Source: Desulfocapsa sp050291935 (lineage in GTDB: Bacteria > Desulfobacterota > Desulfobulbia > Desulfobulbales > Desulfocapsaceae). Taken from it: 64,000 nucleotides of DNA. The stretch lies in contig JBNKKR010000001.1 of the NCBI GenBank assembly GCA_050291935.1, positions 62,001 through 126,000 of the forward strand, in the 5' to 3' direction. Below are positions 34,866 through 44,722 of the stretch, piece by piece; positions within the stretch are counted from its first letter, which is position 1; each line of letters starts with the position of its first letter. The notes below the pieces were generated by a model. That model was not told the origin of the DNA, made no database searches, and saw nothing but the letters and a program-made list of their open reading frames with translations. The translations under genes were made by a program, and so were the position numbers.

Positions 34866-35041
34866 GGCTATTTTTAAGGAAGTTTTTACCCTTTACCCAA
34901 GAAGGTAGTAAATATTTTTGTCAAAAATAGCATGAATGTCGCTGCTACGATACCATGATGTGCAGAATAAAAACAATTACGAGTTGTGACCCATCTGTTG
35001 GTGGGTTTGTTCTGCTTGTAATTTCCAGGAGTGTTTAAAAA

Positions 35042-35701
35042 ATGCAAAAAATAATTGCGGAAAGTGAACTGTTTGGCGGATTAGCTTCCGAGTATTTGGC
35101 AGAGGTAGTAAAGATTGCCAGAAAGAAGAACTATAAGTCGAATGAATCGATCTTTTTTGAAGGTGATCCGGGGGATGGTTTCTATATGGTGATCAGTGGG
35201 AAAGTAAAGATTTTCAAGACTGCTTTTTCCGGAAAGGAGCAGATTATACACATCTTTGGCAGAGGAGAACCCTTTGGCGAAGTCCCGGTTTTTTATGGCC
35301 AGCCTTTCCCGGCAAATGCCACCACCCTTGAAAAGTCCAGTCTGATTTTTTTCCCAAGAACAGACTTTGTGGAACTTATTCATAGCACACCATCCCTTGC
35401 CATGAATATGCTGGCTGTACTTTCCATGCGTCTTCGAGGCCTGGTGCACCAAATCGAAAACCTCTCCTTAAAGGAAGTGCCGGCACGTTTTGCCGAGTAT
35501 CTGTTGTACCTTCTAAAGGAACAGGAGGGTGAAAACAGCGTTGTTCTTGAAATCTCAAAGGGACAGCTTGCCAGCTTGCTGGGGACCATCCCTGAAACTC
35601 TGTCGCGGATTTTCGCAAAATTGAGTGATGAAGGGTGTATTGAGGTGCAGGGAAAAACAATCCGAATCCTTGATCATGAAAAACTTATCCGCAAACAATA
35701 A
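35042..35701 (+). CDS. Crp/Fnr-family transcriptional regulator
   Basis: A 219-residue protein. It has an N-terminal cyclic nucleotide-binding-type beta barrel (IFFEGDPGDGFYMVISGKVKIF; FGEVPVFYGQPFPANATTLE) and a C-terminal HTH_Crp domain (LEISKGQLASLLGTIPETLSRIFAKLSDEG). Its only cysteine is near the C-terminus, so it lacks an FNR-type Fe-S cluster. The cAMP-contact arginine-serine pair of true Crp is not evident, so the ligand is open; haem-based or redox sensors of the family are alternatives. Divergent from dinB and convergent with the diguanylate cyclase gene. Confidence 0.92.
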   Translation: MQKIIAESELFGGLASEYLAEVVKIARKKNYKSNESIFFEGDPGDGFYMVISGKVKIFKTAFSGKEQIIHIFGRGEPFGEVPVFYGQPFPANATTLEKSSLIFFPRTDFVELIHSTPSLAMNMLAVLSMRLRGLVHQIENLSLKEVPARFAEYLLYLLKEQEGENSVVLEISKGQLASLLGTIPETLSRIFAKLSDEGCIEVQGKTIRILDHEKLIRKQ

Positions 35702-35721
35702 TGGTTTAGCCTGTTGCTCTT

Positions 35722-37176
35722 TTACTCTTTGGCGGAAGATTTAGCGTCTTCATTTGCTAACAGAACAGATTCATTGTCCCTAAACAGGGCTACCCGGTTT
35801 CGTCCCTTGTTTTTTGCGTAGTACAGAGCCGTATCTGCAGCATTTACCAGGTTGTTTTTATTTTGGGTGCTGATGGAAGAGAGGCTGGCAACACCAAGAC
35901 TTATTGTGACCAGGATTGATGATTCTTTGTAGTAGCTTACCAATTGCTGCACCAGTTGTCGCAGACGTTCTGCAGCCTTGCCTGACTTATTCAGGTTGGT
36001 TCTGGGCAGGATAATAAGAAATTCTTCTCCACCGTATCGGCAGATAACTTCTTCATTTCGTAAGTTTAGGGCAATAATTGAAGAAATCTGCTTCAGGATA
36101 AAATCTCCTGCTTCATGGCCATATGTATCATTTATCTGCTTAAAATTATCGATATCAAGCATTATTACGCTAAGATCACTACTGTATCGTTGGGCTGTGG
36201 AGAACTCTTCCTTGAGCCGGATAAGGCCAAATCTTCTGTTAAGTACATGGGTCAGCGCGTCATAGGATGCCATTTCCTGGATTTTGTTATGTAAAAGGGC
36301 ATTCTGTAAATAGGGAGCCATGTATTTGGAGTAGGTTTCCAGGGTCTCAAGTTGGGCTTTTAACGTAAAATCACTCTTCCCGCAGGCTGCTATTACCAGG
36401 CCCACTGTGCTTTTTTCTACTTGTAACGGAATAAGGCGGACCAATGAGGGGCGGAGCGTGCCTAATGGGGTGGAAATAGTCACCCAATCCAGCATATCTT
36501 TTTTTGTGTCGATGGTGTGGATAATACCTGACTGGACGGTGTCTTGAACTGCACCTTGCCAATCTTCCAGTTTTTGGGGGAGATTTTCTGGTGTATCCAT
36601 TGCGTGGCTGGCAAGAAGAACCATTTCATCGTCGATCTTGCCATAAAGAAGGGCGGCACTGATACAGGTGGAGGTGATGTAATATTGGACAATATTATGC
36701 GCTGTTACATCTAAATCGACATTGGCTGAAAGCAGCGAAATTATTTCTCGAAATCCCGCCTCGTGATCAAGGCGGTTGATAACAGTTTTTCCCATGGTAT
36801 TAAACGCCTGGGTAACTTCACCGAGTATATCATTGGTCCGCACCTCAATCTCATAGCTTTCATGGAACTGCTTTTTATTAAAGGACGTCCCCCTAATCCT
36901 GTCATTAATACGATTCATGCCAGTAACGAGGAATCGCAGCTCCTTAGAGATTACCAGGGAAAATAAAATATAATTGGCGACACCTACGATAATACCTGCC
37001 ATCATACACATGACAGCAAAACTGATGCTTATGGGCGTGGAGTCATTAAAATAGAACTTTTGTACCGGGGGAAATGCGATTCCTGTCAAAAAACCGAAGG
37101 CGACCATACAAAGGAAAAGAATACGAAATACATCTTTTTTCTTTTTGGGTTGTGGTGCTATTGGTTGATTTGTCAT
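35722..37176 (-). CDS. Membrane-bound diguanylate cyclase with GAF-like sensor domain
   Basis: A 484-residue protein. Two N-terminal membrane helices (ILFLCMVAFGFLTGIAF; ISFAVMCMMAGIIVGVANYIL) are followed by a HAMP-like linker. A GAF-like domain occupies about residues 145-300, and a C-terminal GGDEF domain has the active motif GGEEF at 382-386. The product-inhibition site RxxD is changed to RNEE, so feedback by c-di-GMP may be weaker. It lies 13 bp behind dnaE on the same strand and probably shares its transcript. Confidence 0.93.
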   Translation of the reverse strand: MTNQPIAPQPKKKKDVFRILFLCMVAFGFLTGIAFPPVQKFYFNDSTPISISFAVMCMMAGIIVGVANYILFSLVISKELRFLVTGMNRINDRIRGTSFNKKQFHESYEIEVRTNDILGEVTQAFNTMGKTVINRLDHEAGFREIISLLSANVDLDVTAHNIVQYYITSTCISAALLYGKIDDEMVLLASHAMDTPENLPQKLEDWQGAVQDTVQSGIIHTIDTKKDMLDWVTISTPLGTLRPSLVRLIPLQVEKSTVGLVIAACGKSDFTLKAQLETLETYSKYMAPYLQNALLHNKIQEMASYDALTHVLNRRFGLIRLKEEFSTAQRYSSDLSVIMLDIDNFKQINDTYGHEAGDFILKQISSIIALNLRNEEVICRYGGEEFLIILPRTNLNKSGKAAERLRQLVQQLVSYYKESSILVTISLGVASLSSISTQNKNNLVNAADTALYYAKNKGRNRVALFRDNESVLLANEDAKSSAKE

Positions 37177-37189
37177 TACCTTGCAAACC

Positions 37190-40100
37190 TTAGGTTCTGT
37201 TCCATTGTTTTTGTTTGAGACTGCTTACACTCTTTTTCTTGTAGGCGAGCGCTTTATAGCCTAAAATTTTCTCGGCTTCCCTGCTAAATTCCTTGCAGGG
37301 ACGTACCGTTAAGTCTTTTAAGATTTCAATATCCACCTCCCCTTGTCCAGGGAAATGCATGGTAAGCAGTAGTGGGCAATCTCCATGGAAACGGTATAGA
37401 ATTTGTTTTAACGATTCCAGTCGTTTTCTGCTTATTTTGTCGCTTTCCAGCCGGATTTTGATTGACTCCGTATGGGTGATTCGTGCATCTGGAAGCAGCT
37501 CAATGTTTTCGGCAATAATCTTTGGTCCACGGTCATCTATTTGTACCGTTCCCTGGATGATGAGAGGCTCGGTGGAGTTCAGCAGATGATGGCACTGGCT
37601 GTATGTGTTTGGGAAAACAATAACTTCAACGGCGTTGAGCAGGTCTTCCACCGTGATAAACGCCATTAAATCGCCTTTTTTACTTTTGAGCTGTTTACAG
37701 CTTCTGATCAGTCCTCCAATGCGAACCGGCTGCTCTTCCCCGAAATCGGCAAGACCCGCAATATCTGTATCTGCGATTGTTTGAATTTCTTGGATATCTT
37801 CATCAAGTGGATGGCCGGAGATATAAAAACCCACCGTTTCTTTCTCCCTTGCAAGGCGCTCTCGTTCCTCCCATTCGGGGATATCCGGTAGGGTAATAGC
37901 GGTTTTATCCCTGGTATCCGTTTCAGGTGCCAGGGAAAAGAGTGACATTTGTCCCGATTGTTTGTCACGTTGAACGGCTTTGGCCTTTTCCATGGCCTGA
38001 TCAACCACAGCCATAAGTTGCGATCGTCTGCAACCAACAGAATCAAAGGAACCCGATTTAATGAGGCTTTCTATAACCCTTGAATTTACCTTACGGGAAT
38101 CAACCCTGTTGCAAAAGTCTTCAAGTGAACTGTAAGTGCCATTTGCCTCACGCTCCTCAATGATGGAATGTAAAGCTGATTGCCCCACATTTTTTACCGC
38201 GGCCAAACCAAAGCGAATCCGATCGTCGTGGACGGAGAAATCAATCAGGGATTCATTGATATCAGGTGGCAATACTTCAATATCGTGTTCACGGCATTCG
38301 TTAATATAGAGGACAACCTTGTCCGTATTATTCATATCACAGGAGAGTAAGGCTGCCATGAACTGGGAAGGATAATGGGCTTTGAGATAGGCGGTCTGAT
38401 AAGAGATCAGGGCGTATGCTGCGGAGTGGGATTTGTTGAATCCGTATCCAGCAAATTTTGCCATAAGATCAAATACGTACTCAGCTTTTTTTAGATCGAT
38501 ATTCTTCTTCTCAGCACCTGCCATGAACTTGACTTTTTCCTCGTCCATGACTTCAACAATCTTTTTCCCCATGGCCCGGCGCAGAATGTCGGCATCACCC
38601 AAAGAATATCCTGCAAGTACCGAGGAAATTTTCATCACCTGTTCCTGATAGACAATGACTCCGTAGGTCTCTTCAAGGATGGGTTTGAGTTCCGGAAGCG
38701 GGTAATGGGCTGTGGCCCTGCCATGTTTTGTCTCAACAAAGTCATCCACCATACCGGAGTCCAATGGTCCAGGTCGATAGAGTGCCACCAGGGCAATAAG
38801 ATCGGAGAACTGTTCCGGTGCCATCTTCACCAACAACTCACGCATTCCGGAACTCTCAAGTTGGAAGACTCCCAAAGCGTCACCGTCACAGAGGAGCTTG
38901 TAGGTCTTAAGATCATCCATGGGGATGGCGCTGATATCAAGTTCAGTACCAATGTCCGCCTTGATATGTTTAAGGGCATTATCAATGACGGTAAGTGTTT
39001 TTAAACCCAGGAAATCAAACTTGATAAGCCCTGTCATTTCAGTATGTTTCATATCATACTGGGTGAGCGTCTCCCCGTCTTTTCCCTTGCAGGTCGGCAG
39101 GTATTCCACCATGGGTTTTGGTGAGACCACCACACCTGCCGCATGGGTGGATGTGTGTCTGGCAAGACCTTCGAGGGTTTGGGCAATTTGGATAAGCTTG
39201 GCCATTCGCGGATCTTTCTCAATGGCTTCCACCAGACGCGGTTCTTCATCAAGGGCCTTCTCAATGGTCATTTTCAGAGCGTCTGGTACCAGCTTGGCTA
39301 TTTTATCGACATCTCCAAAGGGAATATCAAGGGCGCGGCCCACGTCTCGGATTACCCCTTTGGCCTTCATGGAACCGTAGGTGATAATCTGAGCCACATG
39401 GGGTGCTCCACCATATTTTTTTCTTACATAATCAATTACTTCTCCACGTCTATATTGGCAAAAATCCACATCGAAGTCAGGCATGGAAACGCGTTCCGGG
39501 TTAAGAAAACGCTCAAAAATAAGCCCATAAGGAATGGGATCGATGTTGGTAATCCGCATGGCATAGGCAGCAAGACTTCCTGCACCTGAGCCTCGTCCCG
39601 GTCCAACGGGAATTTTATGATCAAGGGCCCAGTTAATAAAATCCGCTACGATAAGAAAATATCCGGGAAATCCCATGGAGTTGATAATGTCTATTTCGAA
39701 CTGGAGGCGTTCACTATACTGTTTTTCAACGTCCTTGTTGAATGTGCCGGCAACCCGCATGGCGGCAAATCGTTCCTTGAGACCATTCCAGCAGGCGCTG
39801 GTGAACATGGACTCCAGGGTTTCACCCTCAGGAACCGGAAATTCGGGGAAGTGATAATCATTCAAATCTATTTCCAGGTTACAGCGATCAGCTATTTCCT
39901 GGGTATTGGCTATTGCTTCCGGACAATCTTGAAAACTTTTGCGCATTTCATCGGCGGATTTAAAATAGAAGGTATCCGATGAAAAACTGAAATGTTTTGG
40001 GTCGGTGATGGTTTTACCAAACTGAATACAGAGCAAGACTTCATGGGCATGGGCGTCCTCTCTGTTTAAATAGTGGCAATCATTGGTCGCAACCAGTTTG

Positions 40101-40696
40101 ATTCCCATCTCCTGGGAAAGTGATTTTAATGTCTTATTAACCGTACTTTGCTCGGGAATACCGTTTTCCTGGAGCTCAAAATAAAACCTGTCTCCAAAAA
40201 TATCCTGATATTCTTTTGCTCTTTTTTGGGCGGCCTCCTTTCCTTTATGTACCGCAAACCAGGGGATTTCTCCATGAAGACAGGCACTGAGACAGATAAG
40301 ACCTTCATTATGCCGGCGAAGGACCTTTAAATCGATTCTGGGTTTTGAATAAAAACCTTCAAACTGGGCGATTCCCGCAAGTTTCATCAGGTTTTTATAG
40401 CCCGTATAATTCATGGCCAGCAGGACAACATGGAAGGCCTTGGTGGGGCCATTTGGGTCTTTTTTTCTGCGGTTACCGGGGGCAATATAAAACTCGCAAC
40501 CGACGATGGGTTTGATGCCTTTTGCTTTTGCCTTTAAATAGAATTCCAGTGCGCCATACATGGCTCCATGATCAGTGATGGCCACGGAGTCCATGCCGTA
40601 TTCCTTGCATTTTGCAAGCATATCAGGCAGACGGATGGCACCATCTAAAAGACTATATTGTGAATGTACGTGGAGGTGGGTAAAGCCTGCGCTCAT
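37190..40696 (-). CDS. dnaE: DNA polymerase III subunit alpha
   Basis: A 1168-residue replicative polymerase. The N-terminal PHP domain opens with FTHLHVHSQYSLLDGAI. The catalytic aspartates are Asp407 and Asp409 in MPDFDVDF, with the third acidic residue further on (the FDFLGLKTLTVI region). Helix-hairpin-helix and OB-fold parts (GGLIRSCKQLKSKKGDLMAF) lie near the C-terminus. Its start overlaps the stop of the pentapeptide lipoprotein gene (ATGA, 40693-40696). The length fits DnaE1 types. Confidence 0.97.
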   Translation of the reverse strand: MSAGFTHLHVHSQYSLLDGAIRLPDMLAKCKEYGMDSVAITDHGAMYGALEFYLKAKAKGIKPIVGCEFYIAPGNRRKKDPNGPTKAFHVVLLAMNYTGYKNLMKLAGIAQFEGFYSKPRIDLKVLRRHNEGLICLSACLHGEIPWFAVHKGKEAAQKRAKEYQDIFGDRFYFELQENGIPEQSTVNKTLKSLSQEMGIKLVATNDCHYLNREDAHAHEVLLCIQFGKTITDPKHFSFSSDTFYFKSADEMRKSFQDCPEAIANTQEIADRCNLEIDLNDYHFPEFPVPEGETLESMFTSACWNGLKERFAAMRVAGTFNKDVEKQYSERLQFEIDIINSMGFPGYFLIVADFINWALDHKIPVGPGRGSGAGSLAAYAMRITNIDPIPYGLIFERFLNPERVSMPDFDVDFCQYRRGEVIDYVRKKYGGAPHVAQIITYGSMKAKGVIRDVGRALDIPFGDVDKIAKLVPDALKMTIEKALDEEPRLVEAIEKDPRMAKLIQIAQTLEGLARHTSTHAAGVVVSPKPMVEYLPTCKGKDGETLTQYDMKHTEMTGLIKFDFLGLKTLTVIDNALKHIKADIGTELDISAIPMDDLKTYKLLCDGDALGVFQLESSGMRELLVKMAPEQFSDLIALVALYRPGPLDSGMVDDFVETKHGRATAHYPLPELKPILEETYGVIVYQEQVMKISSVLAGYSLGDADILRRAMGKKIVEVMDEEKVKFMAGAEKKNIDLKKAEYVFDLMAKFAGYGFNKSHSAAYALISYQTAYLKAHYPSQFMAALLSCDMNNTDKVVLYINECREHDIEVLPPDINESLIDFSVHDDRIRFGLAAVKNVGQSALHSIIEEREANGTYSSLEDFCNRVDSRKVNSRVIESLIKSGSFDSVGCRRSQLMAVVDQAMEKAKAVQRDKQSGQMSLFSLAPETDTRDKTAITLPDIPEWEERERLAREKETVGFYISGHPLDEDIQEIQTIADTDIAGLADFGEEQPVRIGGLIRSCKQLKSKKGDLMAFITVEDLLNAVEVIVFPNTYSQCHHLLNSTEPLIIQGTVQIDDRGPKIIAENIELLPDARITHTESIKIRLESDKISRKRLESLKQILYRFHGDCPLLLTMHFPGQGEVDIEILKDLTVRPCKEFSREAEKILGYKALAYKKKSVSSLKQKQWNRT

Positions 40697-41598
40697 TTGA
40701 GTCCCTTTGTACCTTCTTTGAGTGTGTTTTTCAAAATGGAGTTGTCAAGATCCGCTCCGCTAAAATCGGCCTGGATAAGATTGGAGCCGGTTAGGTCTGC
40801 TCCTGAAAGATCTGCGTTTTTGAGATTTGCACCTGGCAGGTTTGTGGAGAGTAAGGTCGCTCCCGAGAGGTCTGCCCCTTCAAGGTTGGCACGTCTAAGG
40901 TTTGCCCGGCTAAGATCAGCTCCCCGCAGATTTGCACCCTTAAGATTGGCTCCAATGAGTTGCGCCTGCCGTAAATCCGCATCTTCAAGGTTGCAGTCCG
41001 GGCAATCCTTGGCCATGGCTTTTACCGAATGGTTGATCTCTTCGTAGGACGCTTCAGGCTGATCGTTTGGAGTGTTAAGGGAAGGGGGTGTGTTTGATGA
41101 AGAACTGCGTGTATCCGTACCACCTTTGCGTAGTTGCTCCCTCACAAACTCTGATTGGCTTCCTTTATTGCCGATTTGCAGATGTCTTGTATTGCCATTT
41201 GCCACAGTGGCTGTGTATGCGAAAGCACCGTTGCCGGTGTAAAGAAGATAGGAGCCTTTTTTTTCCTCTTGATATACCGAATAACATTTTACATCACCAT
41301 AATACCAGGTGTTGTATTTCATACACAGGGTTGCATCGTTTTTCAAATCCCACTGGCCTGAATCCTCCGTGTTTTCAAGCGATTTTGCGGCCATTTTTCC
41401 ATTTTCGGCCATAAAAACAAATGTGTCAAAATCGGAGGAAACAAGATGTATGGTATTATTACTGACAAGTGAAAAAATTTCGTTTACTGAAAGAGGCTCC
41501 GCTCCTTTTCGTATAGCATTTTGTACAGTGGATGTTCCACAGGCGCCAAGGGTGAACAGTGTAAGAATTACGAGGATTTTTGTGGCGATTTTGTTCAA
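40693..41598 (-). CDS. Pentapeptide-repeat lipoprotein
   Basis: A 301-residue protein with a lipoprotein signal (ILVILTLFTLGAC, Cys20). Residues about 35-150 form a compact region with SLVSNNTIHLVSS and a Trp/Tyr-rich segment (LCMKYNTWYYGDVKCYSVY), perhaps a small ligand-binding domain. A low-complexity linker follows, then a pentapeptide-repeat solenoid (A(D/N)LxxA repeats, about 200-290: GANLKGANLRGADLSRANLR). Pentapeptide proteins of the MfpA/Qnr kind mimic DNA, but this one is predicted to sit in the periplasm. It is translationally coupled to dnaE. Confidence 0.88.
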   Translation of the reverse strand: MNKIATKILVILTLFTLGACGTSTVQNAIRKGAEPLSVNEIFSLVSNNTIHLVSSDFDTFVFMAENGKMAAKSLENTEDSGQWDLKNDATLCMKYNTWYYGDVKCYSVYQEEKKGSYLLYTGNGAFAYTATVANGNTRHLQIGNKGSQSEFVREQLRKGGTDTRSSSSNTPPSLNTPNDQPEASYEEINHSVKAMAKDCPDCNLEDADLRQAQLIGANLKGANLRGADLSRANLRRANLEGADLSGATLLSTNLPGANLKNADLSGADLTGSNLIQADFSGADLDNSILKNTLKEGTKGLK

Positions 41599-41796
41599 AA
41601 CCTTTCTCCTGTAGTATAAAAGGAATTTATTTTTTTTATTTTCTTAATAAAGCCGGGGTGCTCGGTAAGAATATTCTATTAAATACTAAAAATGTTCTAG
41701 ATTATAGCATAAGTTGAGGAACAATGCACATCGAAAGGAATTGTTTTTGAACTGTCATAACAATATGGCTTTGTATATTTCGGGGCTTTATGTAGT

Positions 41797-42606
41797 TCAT
41801 TCTTTGCTAGGAATGTTGAAGCGTTCCTTGATTTTTGTATAAGAGACCAGGCTGTCTCTTCGTTCCGAGGGGGTTAGGAAAGATTCTAATTTGGTACGTA
41901 AAATTACAGGGTTTACTTCTGAGTCAATGGCAATAACACCTTCCATAATGATTTTTTGCAAGAGCAGTTCCCGGTTGGTTCTTTCCCGCAGAAAAGCGGC
42001 AAAGGGGAGAAAGAAAAAATTGGCAAAGACGATGCCATAAAGAGTGGAGGTCAAGGCAATGGGGATGGCTTTAAGGATAACCGATGTATCACCAATACCA
42101 CCGAGCATGGAAATAAGTCCCACCACCGATCCTGTTATCCCAAATGCAGGAAAAAAATCAGCTATGGTCCGCAGTACACGCTCTGAATCTTCACGCCTCA
42201 TTTTAAAAAAATAAATTTCAGTATTCAGGATTTCTCTTGTTTGTTCCGGTGCATAGCCATCAACCAAACAGCCCAGTGCACGGCGCAAGAACAGGATGGA
42301 TGTTTCGTTTTCCTCTTCTTGCAGGGAAAGGACGCCTTCCATCCGTGATTTGATGGAAAGATCAACGAGAATTTTTATGATTTCCGTCTCTTCTTTGGTT
42401 TTGGTGCGGTAGGAACTGAATAATACTTTATAGACGATCAAGAGCTGTTCAGTTTTAAAACTCAGCAAAGCCGCGCCGAAGGTGCCACCGAAAACGATCA
42501 GTAAACCTGAAAAATTAAAATAGAGGGCCAAATTGCCATTGATCAGAAATCCGAGACAGAAGAGCAAGATACATGCTATGAGCCCGAGAATGTTTTTGTT
42601 TTTCAT
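41797..42606 (-). CDS. motA: MotA-type motor stator protein (MotA/PomA family)
   Basis: A 269-residue membrane protein with two N-terminal helices (ILGLIACILLFCLGFLI; FSGLLIVFGGTFGAALLSF). A cytoplasmic loop contains the charged RAxxxAxxG-like segment, and two C-terminal helices follow. The conserved proline region reads FFPAFGITGSVVGLISMLGGI. It forms with MotB the ion channel that powers flagellar or related rotary machines. It lies 13 bp behind motB, the reverse of the usual order. Confidence 0.9.
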   Translation of the reverse strand: MKNKNILGLIACILLFCLGFLINGNLALYFNFSGLLIVFGGTFGAALLSFKTEQLLIVYKVLFSSYRTKTKEETEIIKILVDLSIKSRMEGVLSLQEEENETSILFLRRALGCLVDGYAPEQTREILNTEIYFFKMRREDSERVLRTIADFFPAFGITGSVVGLISMLGGIGDTSVILKAIPIALTSTLYGIVFANFFFLPFAAFLRERTNRELLLQKIIMEGVIAIDSEVNPVILRTKLESFLTPSERRDSLVSYTKIKERFNIPSKE

Positions 42607-42619
42607 AGTTATTGTCTGC

Positions 42620-43774
42620 TTAGAGGAGGTTTTTTGAAGTGGCTTGGATTGCCGGAGCCAGACGTTTGGAAATAATTATTTCAACCCGTCTGTTTGCTGC
42701 CCGATGTTCACTTGTGTCATTGGTTTGTATTGGCCGATGGGAGCCGTAACCGGAAACAATGAATTGCTGTGGATTTGAATGGGTGGCAGCAAGCAAAAAA
42801 CGGGTTACACTGCTGGCCCGCATCACCGATAATTCCCAGTTACTGGCAAATTTTGCGGAGTGCATGGGGCTATTATCGGTGTGGCCAATGACGTTTATCA
42901 TATAGGGTGTTTTTTTGATGATGGGCGCAATTTTTAGAAGCGATTCCTTTGCCTGCCTGGAAAGATCGGCCTGACCAACTTCAAAGAGCAGGTCGCCGGT
43001 GAGGATGATACGCATGGTCTTATCCGGTACTACTTCAATGGATGCAAATTTGTCGAGTTTGTTTTCATCCAGCGTCTGTTTACTTACATCGTATATTTCA
43101 CTGAAAATATCTGTTTTTGTTTTGATTTTTTCCTGTACCTGTTGTTCTGCCGGGGGGGGCTGCTGGGCACGATTATCGTGATTCTTTTCAGATGTTTCAA
43201 TTTCTTTTATAACTGGAACATTTTTTTCGATGGTGACAATATCACTTTTTGGAGAGGTTGAGTTTGTTGGTATGTCCTCTGTAACGGCAGGCTTTTCAGC
43301 CATCTCTTTTTGGATTGTTTTTTTAGGTGTCTCTTCTTGAAAGGCTTGATCCACATCACTGTCATTAAAAGGGACCTTTTCAACCGTTAACAGTTTGCCG
43401 CTGCTAATCAATGGTGCGGTTTGCCGAATGGGGACGATGGGAACGATAAGGTCCTGGATGCCATCGGCTTCAATGGCATCAGCCGTGCTACCCCCAATGA
43501 TTTCAGGACTTTTGTGCACCAGAAAGTCTTGGTGGGCTGCCTGATAGACAAACATGGAGAGAAACAGGACAAACATGGTCATCATCAGATCAGACCAGGC
43601 AATGGACCAATGTGTTGCCCGGGGAAGGCGCGAGCGATAGAAGGAATCTTCTATATCAAAACTCATTTCCCGAAAACGACGTGGTACCGAAGGGTGCACG
43701 TCAATTTTTGAACCTTCCAGTCCGTTGTCAGGTTCTTCCGTAACAGGCAAGGCTGTACTTGTATTGAGGGGCAT
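42620..43774 (-). CDS. motB: MotB-type stator protein with OmpA peptidoglycan-binding domain
   Basis: A 384-residue protein. A hydrophilic N-terminus of about 55 residues precedes the single membrane helix WSIAWSDLMMTMFVLFLSMFV, whose Asp62 is the expected ion-binding residue. A long Pro/Glu/Lys-rich linker (about 95-240) follows. The C-terminal OmpA-like domain (GDLLFEVGQADLS; VIGHTDNSPMHS; ANRRVEIIIS) binds peptidoglycan. The linker is longer than in typical MotB of about 300 residues. No flagellar genes are seen next to it, so a flagellum is not proven. Confidence 0.9.
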   Translation of the reverse strand: MPLNTSTALPVTEEPDNGLEGSKIDVHPSVPRRFREMSFDIEDSFYRSRLPRATHWSIAWSDLMMTMFVLFLSMFVYQAAHQDFLVHKSPEIIGGSTADAIEADGIQDLIVPIVPIRQTAPLISSGKLLTVEKVPFNDSDVDQAFQEETPKKTIQKEMAEKPAVTEDIPTNSTSPKSDIVTIEKNVPVIKEIETSEKNHDNRAQQPPPAEQQVQEKIKTKTDIFSEIYDVSKQTLDENKLDKFASIEVVPDKTMRIILTGDLLFEVGQADLSRQAKESLLKIAPIIKKTPYMINVIGHTDNSPMHSAKFASNWELSVMRASSVTRFLLAATHSNPQQFIVSGYGSHRPIQTNDTSEHRAANRRVEIIISKRLAPAIQATSKNLL

Positions 43775-43881
43775 ATACAGTGTGTTATTGATATTGTTCG
43801 TTTGTTACAAATAGTTGCCAGTAGTAATAAGTGTATCGGAAGATAGTTTCTTTTTCAAAAGGTATCTTTTTTTGGACTCTG

Positions 43882-44718
43882 TTATGAAATAAGATCAAGG
43901 AGTTTAGTTTCCTTCAGATAGACAAATGCTTCCCATAGGTCCTTTTCACTATGGGGTTCCAGGGTGACAAGGGGACGTAAGTTGTTGTCTGCCAGAAATT
44001 GAAAGAGTCCTTTGAAATCAAAGTCGCCAAGTCCAGGCGCCAAATGTTGGTCATATAATCCGTTATTGTCATGGAGATGCAGTTGGCCAAGCCATGGTGA
44101 AAGACGTGGCAACCACTGTTGCCAGGGGGTTTTAGCAAAACTCATAAGATGTCCCACATCCAAACAGAAGTGTCCGTTGTTTCCAGGAAGCCGGGAGAGA
44201 ATATGCTCATGGGCATCTGGATTGGTTTCGTAGGTGTTTTCAAGGAGAAATAGGCAGTCATGTTTGGCAGCTATTGCAGAAAGTTCACCCCAGGTGGCCA
44301 GTGCTGCTTCTGCCCAAGCTTCTTGTTTATACCCCTGTTTGTTCTCTTCATACTGTAAATGGCAAACTATGGATTTGGGTTTGAAGATGGGGAGTAGAGC
44401 AAAGGCTTTTCGTAGTTTGTTTCTGCTGACCGATAGAATTTCCGGGTCAAGGGCTCCGGGGGCAAGATCAAAGAATGGAGCATGGAGGGTGCAATCCAAC
44501 CGATGTTTATGCAAAATTTCGGCGACTTGTTTAAATTCTTCAATTGATTCCTGGTACAGGCAAAGACCTTCAAGACCAATTTCCGGCTGGATAGCATGTT
44601 CGATAAAGAGATCAAGATAACGTTCTTTCAGGTCATACCAGGGGGCATTGACAAAGCAGCGACTGGTAATAGCGGAGTAATCAGCTTTTATTTTCATTGT
44701 GGCTACGCTTTGTTGCAT
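43882..44718 (-). CDS. Sugar phosphate isomerase/epimerase-like TIM-barrel protein
   Basis: A 278-residue AP endonuclease-2/xylose isomerase-like barrel. Metal-ligand motifs are recognisable: LENTYETNPDAHEHIL (Glu), FCLDVGHLMSFAKT (Asp/His), LHLHDNNGLYDQHLAPGLGDFDF (His/Asp) and TLEPHSEKDLW (Glu). It probably isomerises or epimerises a small sugar-like compound, or cuts abasic DNA, but the specificity is unknown. It lies 5 bp behind nhaA. No ribosome-binding site favours either the ATG at 44718 or the one at 44697. Confidence 0.82.
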   Translation of the reverse strand: MQQSVATMKIKADYSAITSRCFVNAPWYDLKERYLDLFIEHAIQPEIGLEGLCLYQESIEEFKQVAEILHKHRLDCTLHAPFFDLAPGALDPEILSVSRNKLRKAFALLPIFKPKSIVCHLQYEENKQGYKQEAWAEAALATWGELSAIAAKHDCLFLLENTYETNPDAHEHILSRLPGNNGHFCLDVGHLMSFAKTPWQQWLPRLSPWLGQLHLHDNNGLYDQHLAPGLGDFDFKGLFQFLADNNLRPLVTLEPHSEKDLWEAFVYLKETKLLDLIS

Positions 44719-44722
44719 CAAG

